Shown here one piece after another: positions 1-8,012 of a DNA stretch of 64,000 nucleotides (positions within the stretch are counted from its first letter, which is position 1; the number at the start of each line of letters is the position of its first letter). This stretch comes from an uncultured cyanobacterium (GTDB lineage Bacteria > Cyanobacteriota > Cyanobacteriia > Cyanobacteriales > Nostocaceae), in NCBI GenBank assembly GCA_903903925.1, contig CAIVAU010000188.1, forward strand, positions 45,362 to 109,361, written 5' to 3'. Both the position numbers and the translations under genes were made by a program. Below the pieces are notes generated by a model, which was given only the letters and a program-made list of their open reading frames with translations, ran no database searches and was not told where the DNA came from.

Positions 1-2271
1 TTTAACCGGGATATTAGTTTTTATGTATTCTCCCTGCCGTTTTGGGAACTATTGGATTTTTGCTTAGTCGGGCTGTTTCTCTACAGCTTGGCATCTGTGG
101 CATTAATTTATCTACGGTCAGGAAATAGTTTAAGTGAGGGGAGGTTTCCGGGATTCTCTGTAGCACAGAGACTCCACTTGAGAAGTTTGGGAAGCATACT
201 TATGCTGGCGATCGCTCTACATTATTGGATCGCACGCTACCAACTGTTGTATTCTACCCGTGGGGTCAACTACGGTGCTAGTTATACTGCTGTGAATGTG
301 CAGTTGCCAATTTATACAGGGTTAAGTTTTTTGGCAGTGGCGATCGCAATTTACCTAGTATTACAAATCATTGTTTTGTCCCAGGATGTAAAAGCAAGTC
401 TTCAACTCATTCCCTACCCACGCCAACTGGTCTACGTCTTGGTATTATACATAGCAGTGGCGGTGTCTGGCGAAATCTTGCCAGATGTAGTACAACGTCT
501 TGTCGTGCAACCAAATGAACTTGCCCGCGAACGCCCCTACATTGAACGTACCATTGCCCTCACGCGACGTGCCTTTAATTTAAATCAGGTCGAGACGCAA
601 ATCTTTGATCCGCAGGGTCAGTTGACTGCATCTGACTTAGAGAAAAACAACCTCACAATTCGCAACATTCGTTTGTGGGATAAACAACCTCTGCTAGAAA
701 CCAATCGCCAGCTGCAACAAATCCGGTCTTACTACAAGTTTCCTGATGCTGATATTGACCGTTACACTTTGAAGCAGCAGGGGGGGAGTGAAAAGCAGCA
801 GACCATCATAGCCGCAAGAGAGTTAGACTACGCAGCAGTTCCTAGTCAAGCTAAAACCTGGGTGAACGAACATCTGATCTATACTCACGGCTATAGTTTT
901 ACCCTCAGTCCTGTAAATATTGTCGGGTCTGGTGGATTACCAGATTACTACGTTAAGGATATTGGCGTTAATGAAGAACCTCTGCAGAGAGCAAGTGCAG
1001 CAATTCAAGCAAGTATTCCTATTGATCTACCTAGAATTTATTACGGTGAAATCTCCAACACTTATGTGATGACTGGGACAAAAACACCAGAGTTAGATTA
1101 TCCGAGCGGTAATGAGAATGTTTATAATGTTTACGATGGACGTGGTGGGATAGCGATTAGTAGCACGTGGCGGCGGTTACTGTTTGCCCAATTTCTCAAA
1201 GATTGGCAGATGCTGCTCACGCGGAATTTCACACCACAAACAAAGTTACTATTTCGGCGTAATATTACAGAAAGGGTGCGGGCGATCGCTCCTTTTCTCC
1301 ACTATGATAGTGACCCTTATTTGGTGGTGGCAAATGGGGGAGAAAGCAATATTAAAGGAGAAAAAACTTATCTTTACTGGATGATTGATGCTTATACGAC
1401 TAGCGATCGCTATCCATATTCTGACCCTGGAAAAAATGAATTTAACTACATCCGCAATTCTGTGAAGGTTGTCATTGATGCCTACAATGGTAATGTTAAT
1501 TTCTACATTGCTGACCTTCAAGACCCAATTATCAATACTTTCAAGGTCATTTTTCCCAACCTACTAAAACCGCTCTCATCAATGCCACCTGCTCTCCGCA
1601 GTCATATTCGGTATCCGCAGGACTTATTCAAGATTCAATCTGAGCGATTGCTAACTTATCATATGACTGAGCCGCAGGTGTTTTATAATCGAGAAGATTT
1701 GTGGCAAGTTTCTAACGAGATTTATGGTAGTAAACCGCAACAGGTAGAACCTTACTACGTGATTATGAAACTGCCAAAAGCACAGTCAGAAGAATTCATT
1801 TTACTGCTACCCTTTAAGCCTACACAACGGACTAATTTAATTGCTTGGTTGGCTGCGCGTTCAGATGAACAAGAATATGGCAAGTTGTTACTGTATGAGT
1901 TTCCCAAGCAGCAGTTGATCTACGGAACCGAACAAATCGAAGCTTTGATTAACCAAGATCCGGTGATTTCCCAACAGATTTCTTTGTGGAACCGTCAGGG
2001 TTCAGGAGTTATACAAGGAAATCTGTTAGTGATTCCAATTGAACGTTCACTCCTCTATGTTGAACCACTCTACTTAGAAGCAGAAAAAAATAGTTTGCCA
2101 ACTTTAGTGAGGGTCGTTGTTGCTTATAATAATCGGATTGTTATGGGAGCAACTTTAGAGCAAGCACTTTCTGCTATCTTTCAATCCAAGAAATCTGTGA
2201 CACCTGCGATCGTCCGTCCTTTGGAGCAAAATTCCACAGATTTGCGAAAGTCTCCTTTTCCTAGTAAATAA
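1..2271 (+). CDS. UPF0182 family membrane protein, 5' end outside window
   Basis: The reading frame is open from base 1, and the residues before the first possible start (FNRDISFYVF..LPFWELL) match the conserved RDISFYVF-LP segment of the UPF0182 (COG1615) family, so the gene begins upstream and about 756 codons of a usual ~900-1000 are visible. Several hydrophobic segments lie in the first ~160 visible residues (for example around LFLYSLASVALIYL and LVYVLVLYIAVAV), followed by a long, mostly polar region rich in Tyr, Asp and Pro that is probably exposed on one side of the membrane. The family is widespread in cyanobacteria, actinobacteria and clostridia; its function is not known. The 3' end overlaps a convergent small gene by 11 nt. 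Family assignment is firm; I assign no role. Confidence 0.88.
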   Translation, partial: FNRDISFYVFSLPFWELLDFCLVGLFLYSLASVALIYLRSGNSLSEGRFPGFSVAQRLHLRSLGSILMLAIALHYWIARYQLLYSTRGVNYGASYTAVNVQLPIYTGLSFLAVAIAIYLVLQIIVLSQDVKASLQLIPYPRQLVYVLVLYIAVAVSGEILPDVVQRLVVQPNELARERPYIERTIALTRRAFNLNQVETQIFDPQGQLTASDLEKNNLTIRNIRLWDKQPLLETNRQLQQIRSYYKFPDADIDRYTLKQQGGSEKQQTIIAARELDYAAVPSQAKTWVNEHLIYTHGYSFTLSPVNIVGSGGLPDYYVKDIGVNEEPLQRASAAIQASIPIDLPRIYYGEISNTYVMTGTKTPELDYPSGNENVYNVYDGRGGIAISSTWRRLLFAQFLKDWQMLLTRNFTPQTKLLFRRNITERVRAIAPFLHYDSDPYLVVANGGESNIKGEKTYLYWMIDAYTTSDRYPYSDPGKNEFNYIRNSVKVVIDAYNGNVNFYIADLQDPIINTFKVIFPNLLKPLSSMPPALRSHIRYPQDLFKIQSERLLTYHMTEPQVFYNREDLWQVSNEIYGSKPQQVEPYYVIMKLPKAQSEEFILLLPFKPTQRTNLIAWLAARSDEQEYGKLLLYEFPKQQLIYGTEQIEALINQDPVISQQISLWNRQGSGVIQGNLLVIPIERSLLYVEPLYLEAEKNSLPTLVRVVVAYNNRIVMGATLEQALSAIFQSKKSVTPAIVRPLEQNSTDLRKSPFPSK

Positions 2272-2608
2272 ATTCCCGCTCAGCCAGCATCTCCTTCTTG
2301 ATGTCGCGAACTAACTCGACAATCGCTGCCGGAGAATCGTAGCCGCTGTCACTCAGCGCTTGGGTTAAGTCTTGGCGGACTTGCTCAATCGGGTTCTGAG
2401 CTAAATGGCTCTGCAATGATATTTCAGGCATCTCCTGCTTCAAGGAATTTAAAGCAACCTTGCTCTCTCCTTCTGGTGAAACAATCGTAACTGTTTGAGG
2501 ATTTTGCAGTCGCGTTGCTTTCAAAAAGCGCAAAAAATCCAGAACCTCAGCCAAAATTGGCTCTGGAACCGCTGCCATTTCTTGTAGTATTAGCTCTTTT
2601 GACGTCAT
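2261..2608 (-). CDS. Small acidic protein, DUF2281-like (orphan antitoxin-like)
   Basis: A 115-residue protein starting with MTSKELILQEMAAVPEPILAE. The N-terminal pattern, a short helix then 'VPEPILAEVLDFLRFLK', is that of cyanobacterial DUF2281/VapB-like antitoxin proteins in which a helix-rich N-terminus is followed by a variable tail. The tail here is acidic and without clear motif. No toxin (PIN, RelE or similar) gene lies beside it: upstream is non-coding and downstream is the convergent UPF0182 gene. It is therefore either a solitary antitoxin-like regulator or a member of a broader family with other functions. The gene is likely real because of its ATG start, sensible composition and conservation-like motif; the function is inference. 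Confidence 0.65.
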   Translation of the reverse strand: MTSKELILQEMAAVPEPILAEVLDFLRFLKATRLQNPQTVTIVSPEGESKVALNSLKQEMPEISLQSHLAQNPIEQVRQDLTQALSDSGYDSPAAIVELVRDIKKEMLAEREFIY

Positions 2609-2836
2609 CGCAACCCCACGGTGGACCCTATGTTAGGTTCAATCTTCCTCTTATTTTAGTGCGCTACTCTAAACCTGGACAAACTTAAGGATTCAAGCCC
2701 TTAAAGACAGGGGAGCCAGTAGCGCGGAGTTTTTGACCGATATGAGGGGTCACGAAGACCTACACAGTATCTGTTGAAGCAAAGAGGGAATTTAAGGAGC
2801 GACTGAGATTAGATTTTGACGATAGCAGTTGCTCAT

Positions 2837-2967
2837 AAGAATTCAGGAGCCAGAATACAGGAGTTAGCATTGTTAAAGAATCAGGAAACAACAGGAGCCT
2901 TCCTTTGAAAAGTGAAAACAGATACCAAAAGAAAGATAAATTCTGACTCCTGAATCCTGAATTCTTA
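2837..2967. repeat. Inverted repeat of GGAGTCA/TGACTCC heptamer family
   Basis: The arm at 2837-2866 (aagaattcaggagccag...) is nearly the reverse complement of the arm at 2939-2967 (...cctgaatcctgaattctt), separated by about 70 bases. Both contain variants of the GGAGTCA heptamer also seen at 44819-44996 and 51401-51420. The right arm ends only 4 bases before the stop of the aldo/keto reductase gene, so a transcript of that gene could fold here. The remaining intergenic sequence 2609-2836 shows no recognisable gene. Confidence 0.6.
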
Positions 2968-2971
2968 CCAT

Positions 2972-3958
2972 TTACCGTCTCACTAAATTCATCATCGCCT
3001 CTGGATAACGTGCGCCAGCCGCAACGCCGTGGGGTGATACTTCGTTAATTTGCTGGAGGTCTTCTGGTGTTAAAACAAGATCCACTGCTGCGGCATTCTC
3101 TTGTAAGTACTGTCGTCGCTTAGTACCTGGAATCGGAACAATATCCTCGCCTTGAGCCAGTACCCAAGCTAGCGCAAGCTGTGAGGGTTTACACCCTTTC
3201 GCTTCAGCAATTTCCCCAATTTGCCGCACGAGTTCCAAATTTTTCTGAAAGTTTTCGCCTTGAAAACGCGGTGACTGACGGCGATAGTCATCCTGTGATA
3301 AATCCTCAAACTGTTTAATTTGTCCGGTTAAAAACCCTCGACCTAAGGGGCTGTAAGCAACAAAGCCAATCCCCAGTTCTCGGCAGATATTAAGAATTTC
3401 ATCTTCTGGGTCACGACTCCACAGGGAATACTCGCTTTGTAATGCAGTGATGGGATGGATAGCGTGAGCGCGACGCAAGGTTTCCGGGCCTGCTTCCGAG
3501 AGTCCTATGTATCGAATTTTGCCTTCTTTGACGAGTGCCGCCATCGCTTCAACGGTCTCTTCAATCGGAGTCTTGGGGTCAACACGGTGCTGATAGTATA
3601 AATCTATGGTATCCACACCCAAACGCCGAAGGCTGGCTTCACAGGCAGAGCGTACGTATTCCGGCGTGCCATTTATACCGCGAGCATTTGGATCAGATGT
3701 GCGAACGATACCGAATTTGGTAGCAAGAATAACATGGGATCGGCGATCGCTGATCGCACGTCTCACCAGTTCTTCATTTGTGTATGGACCGTACATATCA
3801 GCCGTATCAAGGAAATTTATTCCTAAATCTAGAGCTTGATGAATGGTTGCAATAGCTTCAGTATCGTCACGAGTGCCATAAAAGTCTGACATACCCATGC
3901 AGCCTAAGCCTATTGCAGAAACAGCGAGTCCACTTTTGCCTAATTGTCGAGTTTTCAT
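2972..3958 (-). CDS. Aldo/keto reductase
   Basis: A 328-residue aldo/keto reductase of the AKR11/AKR13-like group, expected to reduce carbonyls with NADPH in the cytoplasm. Seen in the sequence: N-terminal MKTRQLGKSGLAVSAIGLGC, the catalytic tetrad as Asp in FLDTADMYG, Tyr in MYGPY, Lys in LATKFG and His in YYQHRVD, and the C-terminal cofactor segment VPIPGTKRRQYLQEN. Length is normal for the family (about 310-340). ATG start at 3958. It lies 14 nt downstream of the natA-like gene on the same strand, so it may be the last gene of that transcript. The physiological substrate cannot be told from sequence. Confidence 0.92.
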   Translation of the reverse strand: MKTRQLGKSGLAVSAIGLGCMGMSDFYGTRDDTEAIATIHQALDLGINFLDTADMYGPYTNEELVRRAISDRRSHVILATKFGIVRTSDPNARGINGTPEYVRSACEASLRRLGVDTIDLYYQHRVDPKTPIEETVEAMAALVKEGKIRYIGLSEAGPETLRRAHAIHPITALQSEYSLWSRDPEDEILNICRELGIGFVAYSPLGRGFLTGQIKQFEDLSQDDYRRQSPRFQGENFQKNLELVRQIGEIAEAKGCKPSQLALAWVLAQGEDIVPIPGTKRRQYLQENAAAVDLVLTPEDLQQINEVSPHGVAAGARYPEAMMNLVRR

Positions 3959-3972
3959 GATGACAAATTACA

Positions 3973-4758
3973 CTACTCTGATTTTCCTAGATATGCTTCC
4001 AAAACTTTTGGGTTGGACTGAATTTCTCTTGGGGTACCGTCAGCAAGATTTCGCCCCTCCGCAAGCACCCAAACGCGATCGCACAACGACATAATGACAT
4101 CCATATTATGTTCAATAATCAGAAATGTCATACCTTCCCTGTTCCAAGTCCGAATCCGTTCGCAAATCTCGTCAATCAGTTTTGGATTCACCCCGGCTGC
4201 TGGTTCGTCTAACAAAATTAACTTGGGATTGGTCATCAACGCCCGTCCCATCTCTAGCAACTTGCGTTGTCCGCCAGATAAACTTCCAGCATAATCCTGG
4301 GCTTTTTGTCCCAATCCTACTGACTCTAACAGGAACATCGCCCGTTCTCGGAGTTGCTTTTCTTCTTGGGCTATTTTGTGTTGTTGGAATTGCACCTGCC
4401 AAAAGTTCTCACCAGTTTGTTTTTGCGCCGCTAGCAGCATATTTTCTAGGACAGATAACCGCGACAAAGTCCGGGCTACCTGAAAGGTACGTATCATTCC
4501 CTGTTGGGCAATTTGGTGAGGCTGCAAGCGTTCGATGGGTTCGCCGTCAAAAATGACTCTGCCGCGTTCACAGCGGATGAAGTTAGAGAGTAAGTTAAAT
4601 AAGGTGGTTTTGCCAGCCCCGTTGGGACCAATTAACCCAGTGATGCTACCACTTATCACTTGAATTTCAGCGTTATCTACTGCCTTGACGCCACCAAAGC
4701 TTTTGGAAAGACCACTTGCTACTAGTAGTGGAAAGTTGGATGATTGCTTATTTGCCAA
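3973..4758 (-). CDS. natA: Branched-chain/neutral amino acid ABC transporter ATPase (LivG/NatA type)
   Basis: A 261-residue ABC ATPase. Visible motifs are Walker A GPNGAGKTT, signature LSGGQRKLLEMGRAL, Walker B LILLDEPAAGVNP and the H-loop IEHNMD. The A-loop region LSKSFGGVKAVDN and the Pro-rich 'AAGVNP' are typical of the LivG branch that serves HAAT-family (Liv/Nat/Urt) permeases. Its start overlaps the end of the LivM-like permease gene by 11 nt, so the two are translationally coupled. In cyanobacteria this pair best fits NatA and NatC of the N-I neutral amino acid uptake system; NatB (binding protein), NatD and NatE are not in the window and must be elsewhere. A urea (UrtD) assignment is less likely because no other urt genes are adjacent. 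Confidence 0.85.
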   Translation of the reverse strand: MANKQSSNFPLLVASGLSKSFGGVKAVDNAEIQVISGSITGLIGPNGAGKTTLFNLLSNFIRCERGRVIFDGEPIERLQPHQIAQQGMIRTFQVARTLSRLSVLENMLLAAQKQTGENFWQVQFQQHKIAQEEKQLRERAMFLLESVGLGQKAQDYAGSLSGGQRKLLEMGRALMTNPKLILLDEPAAGVNPKLIDEICERIRTWNREGMTFLIIEHNMDVIMSLCDRVWVLAEGRNLADGTPREIQSNPKVLEAYLGKSE

Positions 4759-5875
4759 GGGTAAGTTCCTCCTTTTTCCCTAAGATACCTTGAGGACGCC
4801 AAATCATCAGTATCATCAAGATTAGACCTATGACCATGATGCGAAATGCACCTAAACGGGCTTCATCAAGGGAGACGATTTTTGGCAAAAATTCACGAGT
4901 TAGGGCATCGTAAGCAAAGTAAATGATCGCCCCTAAAATTGTGCCAATATTATTCCCAGAACCACCTAAAATGACCATGATCCAAGTGTCAAAGGTCAGC
5001 TGTGGTTGGAAATTGTCAGGGTAAATGGCGCTGAGTTGCCATGCAAAGAAAGCACCGGCAAGACCTGCGATCGCACCCCCCAGCATGAGGGATTGTACTT
5101 TATACCAAAAGACATTTTTTCCTAGTGCTTTCGGTATTTCTTCATCTTCGCGGATTGCTTTGAGGATTCGACCCCAAGGCGATCGCACTAGAATTTCTAG
5201 GCGCCAGAAGACAAAAGCTAATGTTAGGAGTAAAATTAGCATCAAACCTGCTTTCGGATTATAGTCATACAGTGCGATCGCTCCTGAAATATAAATTGCC
5301 ACCCCAATGAGTGCGAACACAATTCCTATAATTAGGTGAGATAGGAATTCTTGCTTGCTACCGACCTTTTTCTGCACAAACAATGCTTGTGAAGCGCGAA
5401 TCCATCGCCACAACTGCCAGAAAGTTAAGCCAGCAAGCAGTGTCAACAGCCCAATCATCACAAGTTTGATCAACAAATTGGGTGCGATCATGGATAGAGG
5501 TATAGGATAACTTTGCACACCAAAAGCCCCAGGTGTCCAAGTGTCACCCACAGGTAAATCTTGGTTATTCACGACTAGACGAATCAGTTCTCCAACCCCA
5601 ATGGTCACTATCGCTAGGTAATCTTCCCGCAAGCGCAGAGTCAAGAAACCAATTACCAATCCTAACAACGCTGCGACTACTGCCCCAAGCAGCGCCGCCA
5701 ACAGTAAGGGGACGCCCTTTAAGCTTAATAATACTGTTGTATAAGCTCCTAGTGTCATGAAAGCGACATGACCGAAGTTAACTAAGCCTGTAAAACCCCA
5801 CTGCAAGTTCAGTCCCAGACCGAACAATGCAAAAAGTGATGTAGAAATCGCTAGGAAAATTATATAGTCAACCAT
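4748..5875 (-). CDS. natC: Branched-chain/neutral amino acid ABC transporter permease (LivM/NatC type)
   Basis: A 375-residue integral membrane protein with about nine to ten hydrophobic segments. The segment GLGLNLQWGFTGLVNFGHVAF and the later WIMVILGGSGNNIGTILGA are the hallmark motifs of LivM-type permeases. The cytoplasmic EAA-like loop is represented by SPWGRILKAIREDEEIPKALGK. It is expected to form the translocation pore with a LivH-type partner (NatD) and to be energised by the adjacent NatA-type ATPase. Start is ATG at 5875. The gene heads a probable natC-natA-(aldo/keto reductase) transcript. The 308-nt region upstream contains a perfect inverted repeat that might be an operator. Confidence 0.85.
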   Translation of the reverse strand: MVDYIIFLAISTSLFALFGLGLNLQWGFTGLVNFGHVAFMTLGAYTTVLLSLKGVPLLLAALLGAVVAALLGLVIGFLTLRLREDYLAIVTIGVGELIRLVVNNQDLPVGDTWTPGAFGVQSYPIPLSMIAPNLLIKLVMIGLLTLLAGLTFWQLWRWIRASQALFVQKKVGSKQEFLSHLIIGIVFALIGVAIYISGAIALYDYNPKAGLMLILLLTLAFVFWRLEILVRSPWGRILKAIREDEEIPKALGKNVFWYKVQSLMLGGAIAGLAGAFFAWQLSAIYPDNFQPQLTFDTWIMVILGGSGNNIGTILGAIIYFAYDALTREFLPKIVSLDEARLGAFRIMVIGLILMILMIWRPQGILGKKEELTLGK

Positions 5876-6183
5876 ATCAGCTCGTCATTGGTCATCAAAA
5901 AGGGAACAGGCAACAGGGAACGAGATGCGATCTCCTTCACGGAACTTCATTAATATTAAGTTAGTCAGCTAACTTAAACTTGCTATAACTATAGCCAAGT
6001 ATTGCATGAGTTAAGTTGTCTGATGACTGTAAGTACTTACTTTCCATCCTGTACCTGCCCAATATTAAGATGTGGGTACTGGAATACCTCACGTAATTTT
6101 GTATATCACTTGCCAGTCATCAACCAATCTAATGTGAAAACATGAATACCTTAGGCTCAATAGTCACTTACCCTTTTAAGTAA
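5876..6183. promoter_or_regulatory. Divergent intergenic region with perfect 9-bp inverted repeat at 5956-5977
   Basis: This 308-bp stretch separates natC (minus) from a small secreted-protein gene (plus), so it should hold both promoters. TTAAGTTAG (5956-5964) and CTAACTTAA (5969-5977) form a perfect inverted repeat around a 4-base centre, followed by a TATAAC hexamer that could be a -10 element. The repeat could be an operator or an mRNA hairpin; it has no T-tract. No coding sequence is seen here. Confidence 0.35.
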
Positions 6184-6549
6184 ATGAACAAAAAATTTCT
6201 CCTGACCTTACTGTCAACCCCTGTAGTGTTTGGGTCTGTGATGTCCATGGTCATAATGACCAAACCGGCTCACGCAACTCCATCAATCAATCAAGTTGGA
6301 ACTCATACCGCGTGTGTAGAACATCCTCACGCTGCTGGCCATAAACTGGTGTGTATCCAAGTTAGTAATTCTGTTGCCCGTACACCTAAGCAAGAAGTAA
6401 GTGCAGTCTCATCTCAACCAAATCAGATTGCCGAGCTAAAATTTAGTGATCAAGAAAGCGATGAGGCAATCAAGTTATTTGGCTGTGATTGCCCACGCTG
6501 TATAAATGCTGTACGTTCTTTGCATGGTTTGGCTCCTATGCCAGTCTAG
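6184..6549 (+). CDS. Small secreted protein with C-terminal Cys-rich motif
   Basis: A 121-residue protein with a clear signal peptide: MNKKF, a hydrophobic stretch LLTLLSTPVVFGSVMSMVIM, and a likely cleavage after PAHA (residue ~31). The mature part has two Cys in the N-half (HTACVEH, KLVCIQV) and a C-terminal CxCPxC motif (FGCDCPRCINAVRSL). The pattern suggests either metal binding or disulfides in the periplasm or at the cell surface. I do not recognise the family. The gene is monocistronic and is followed 48 nt later by a strong hairpin. ATG start; the upstream sequence has no clear Shine-Dalgarno. Confidence 0.7.
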   Translation: MNKKFLLTLLSTPVVFGSVMSMVIMTKPAHATPSINQVGTHTACVEHPHAAGHKLVCIQVSNSVARTPKQEVSAVSSQPNQIAELKFSDQESDEAIKLFGCDCPRCINAVRSLHGLAPMPV

Positions 6550-6596
6550 TAGACTGACAAATGATTGACATTCTTCACTTTAATTTTTAGATGAAA

Positions 6597-6622
6597 GAGC
6601 CAAGGAATTCATTCCCTGGCTC
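6597..6622 (+). terminator. Hairpin downstream of the secreted-protein gene
   Basis: GAGCCAAGGAAT (6597-6608) pairs with ATTCCCTGGCTC (6611-6622) with one mismatch. It is a compact GC-containing hairpin 48 nt after the stop codon. A T-tract is lacking, so it may be a terminator or only an mRNA-stabilising end. Confidence 0.45.
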
Positions 6623-6647
6623 CTTACTGTACACAAAGAATACTGAC

Positions 6648-6780
6648 CTAGTAGTCTGTCAGGACGAATTTGATGGGTAGTGCGAGCCGGAAAGCTCGCG
6701 TCGTGAGCGAGACGCTCACACTACCAACCCATCAGAATGAATTTGACAGACCACTAGTAGCCTGTCAAGATGAATTTGAT
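6648..6780. mobile_element. MITE-like palindromic element with a third copy of its end
   Basis: The left end (6648-6680, ctagtagtctgtcaggacga...) and the right end (6725-6757) are inverted copies of each other: reading the right end in reverse complement gives ctagtggtctgtcaaattca. Inside them GGGTAGTGCGAG and GCTCACACTACC extend the palindrome, so the whole 110-bp unit can fold back. A third, directly oriented copy of the end motif (gtagcctgtcaagatgaat) follows at 6757-6780 and abuts the psaK stop codon. There is no coding capacity, so it would be non-autonomous. Inferred class: MITE or palindromic repeat. Confidence 0.55.
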
Positions 6781-6783
6781 CAG

Positions 6784-7044
6784 TTAGAGCCTACCCAGGT
6801 TATGCAGACCTAAGATAACGCCTACTCCTAAGATATGACCAAAGGCGGTTGTTGCCAATACTGCAGGCAGACCAAAACCACCAAACAGGTTGGGTGAGGG
6901 CAGGCTTGGACCGACGCTGGGATATTTGATGGTAGATTTACCAAACGCAATGGCAATGATATTGGAGATAATCATAATTATCCCAACTGTCGGACTCCAT
7001 TGCAAGGGTGTAGTTGCAGCAGCGAGTAGAGTAGATACTAACAA
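6784..7044 (-). CDS. psaK: Photosystem I reaction centre subunit PsaK
   Basis: An 86-residue membrane protein with two transmembrane helices, matching PsaK: an N-terminal region LLAAATTPLQWSPTVGIIMI, the loop with AFGKSTIKYPSVGP, and the second helix ending GHILGVGVILGLHNLGRL. PsaK binds chlorophyll and carotene at the periphery of photosystem I in the thylakoid membrane and takes part in state transitions. The start codon is TTG at 7044, chosen because a strong Shine-Dalgarno GAGGAG (complement of 7053-7058) lies 8 nt upstream and the protein then has the family length. It is a monocistronic gene on the minus strand; its 3' end abuts the MITE-like element. Confidence 0.93.
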   Translation of the reverse strand: MLVSTLLAAATTPLQWSPTVGIIMIISNIIAIAFGKSTIKYPSVGPSLPSPNLFGGFGLPAVLATTAFGHILGVGVILGLHNLGRL

Positions 7045-7052
7045 CTGATTTT

Positions 7053-7058
7053 CTCCTC
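7053..7058 (-). promoter_or_regulatory. Ribosome binding site deciding the TTG start of psaK
   Basis: GAGGAG on the minus strand, 8 nt before the TTG codon at 7044-7042. No ATG lies in frame near this position, so this site supports the unusual start. Confidence 0.7.
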
Positions 7059-7281
7059 AAAAATGTATTAATGATTGAAAATCTCATGTAAATTTCTTAC
7101 CAAGAAATTTCACCCTAAAGCATAATTTCGCATTCATTGTTAACATTTTTTGTTAAAGCTTAATATAAAACAGCCTTAAGCGAATTTGGGGGGAGTGTGG
7201 GAAGAGGGGGGAGAAATGTTATAGCAATTGATGGAAGGAGTGTGTCAAACTCAAAGTGAGTCGATTATTTCCCGCTTGTGT

Positions 7282-7704
7282 ATGTCCTCTACCATAGATT
7301 CCTTACCACCAGCCCTTGCCAAGATTGTTCAACGCTTCCAACGTGCTTCTGATCCCAAGCGACGTTATGAACAGCTCATTTGGTATGGTCAGCGACTTAA
7401 GGAGTTTCCAGAATTTGATAAAATACCAGAGAACAAAGTTCCTGGCTGCGTTTCCCAAGTTTATGTTACCGCTACCGTGGAAGACGGTAAGGTAGTATTT
7501 CAAGGTGATTCTGATTCTCAATTAACGAAAGGATTAGTAGGGCTTTTGGTGGAAGGTTTAAATGGATTAACCTCTACTGAAATTGTGCAACTTACTCCAG
7601 ATTTTATCCAAGAAACTGGTTTAAATGTAAGCCTGACACCTTCCCGCGCCAATGGATTCTACAATATTTTTAAAACCATGCAAAAAAAAGCCGATGAATT
7701 ATGA
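7282..7704 (+). CDS. sufE: SufE family sulfur acceptor protein
   Basis: A 140-residue SufE-domain protein from the ATG at 7282 (an in-frame TTG/ATG at 7228/7231 would add 17-18 residues with no family similarity). Motifs: YEQLIWYGQRLKEFPE, then VPGCVSQV with the sulfur-accepting Cys at residue 56, and the C-terminal GLNVSLTPSRANGF. SufE takes persulfide from the cysteine desulfurase SufS and stimulates Fe-S cluster assembly in the cytoplasm. No other suf genes are in the window. The last codons and the stop lie at the beginning of an ATGAATT heptamer repeat. Confidence 0.9.
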   Translation: MSSTIDSLPPALAKIVQRFQRASDPKRRYEQLIWYGQRLKEFPEFDKIPENKVPGCVSQVYVTATVEDGKVVFQGDSDSQLTKGLVGLLVEGLNGLTSTEIVQLTPDFIQETGLNVSLTPSRANGFYNIFKTMQKKADEL

Positions 7705-7728
7705 ATTATGAATTATGAATTATGAGTT
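7694..7728 (+). repeat. Short tandem heptamer repeat (ATGAATT)n at sufE stop
   Basis: Four copies of ATGAATT followed by one ATGAGTT variant. The repeat begins inside the sufE reading frame: its first bases encode the final residues and the TGA stop (7702-7704). The same heptamer family is found at 52089-52127 and 54285-54355. Confidence 0.85.
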
Positions 7729-8012
7729 ATGGGACTGGTATTTGATTTTTGAAATCTACGTAGTGGGCATTGCCCACTAAACCGTGGATATGATGGATTT
7801 TAGCAATTCCTCGAAAATTTTGTGAGGTTTATAAGGATGATTAACAAGACCAACTGAAGGTTTTTGTGAACACAGTTGGTTGGCGAAGCTGCTGTACTTA
7901 GAAGCCACGACAAAAGCCTTCAATAGAATCCCCTGTGACGATCGCGACTACAATGGCAATAGGGACTCTTTTCTCTGCGGCTTGTGTCTTAGTTCTAAGC
8001 ATTCCTCACTTT
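7729..8012. other. Intergenic region upstream of pcrA
   Basis: No gene is seen. An in-frame GTG at 7935 would extend PcrA by 26 residues, but those residues are not family-like. The segment contains the hexamer-rich HIP1-like GACGATCGC near 7936 and no clear promoter that I can defend. Confidence 0.3.

Noticed and set aside
7935..8012. N-terminal extension of PcrA from GTG 7935
   Set aside because: The added residues are not family-like, while MTTTIDFLSHLNPSQ at 8013 is.
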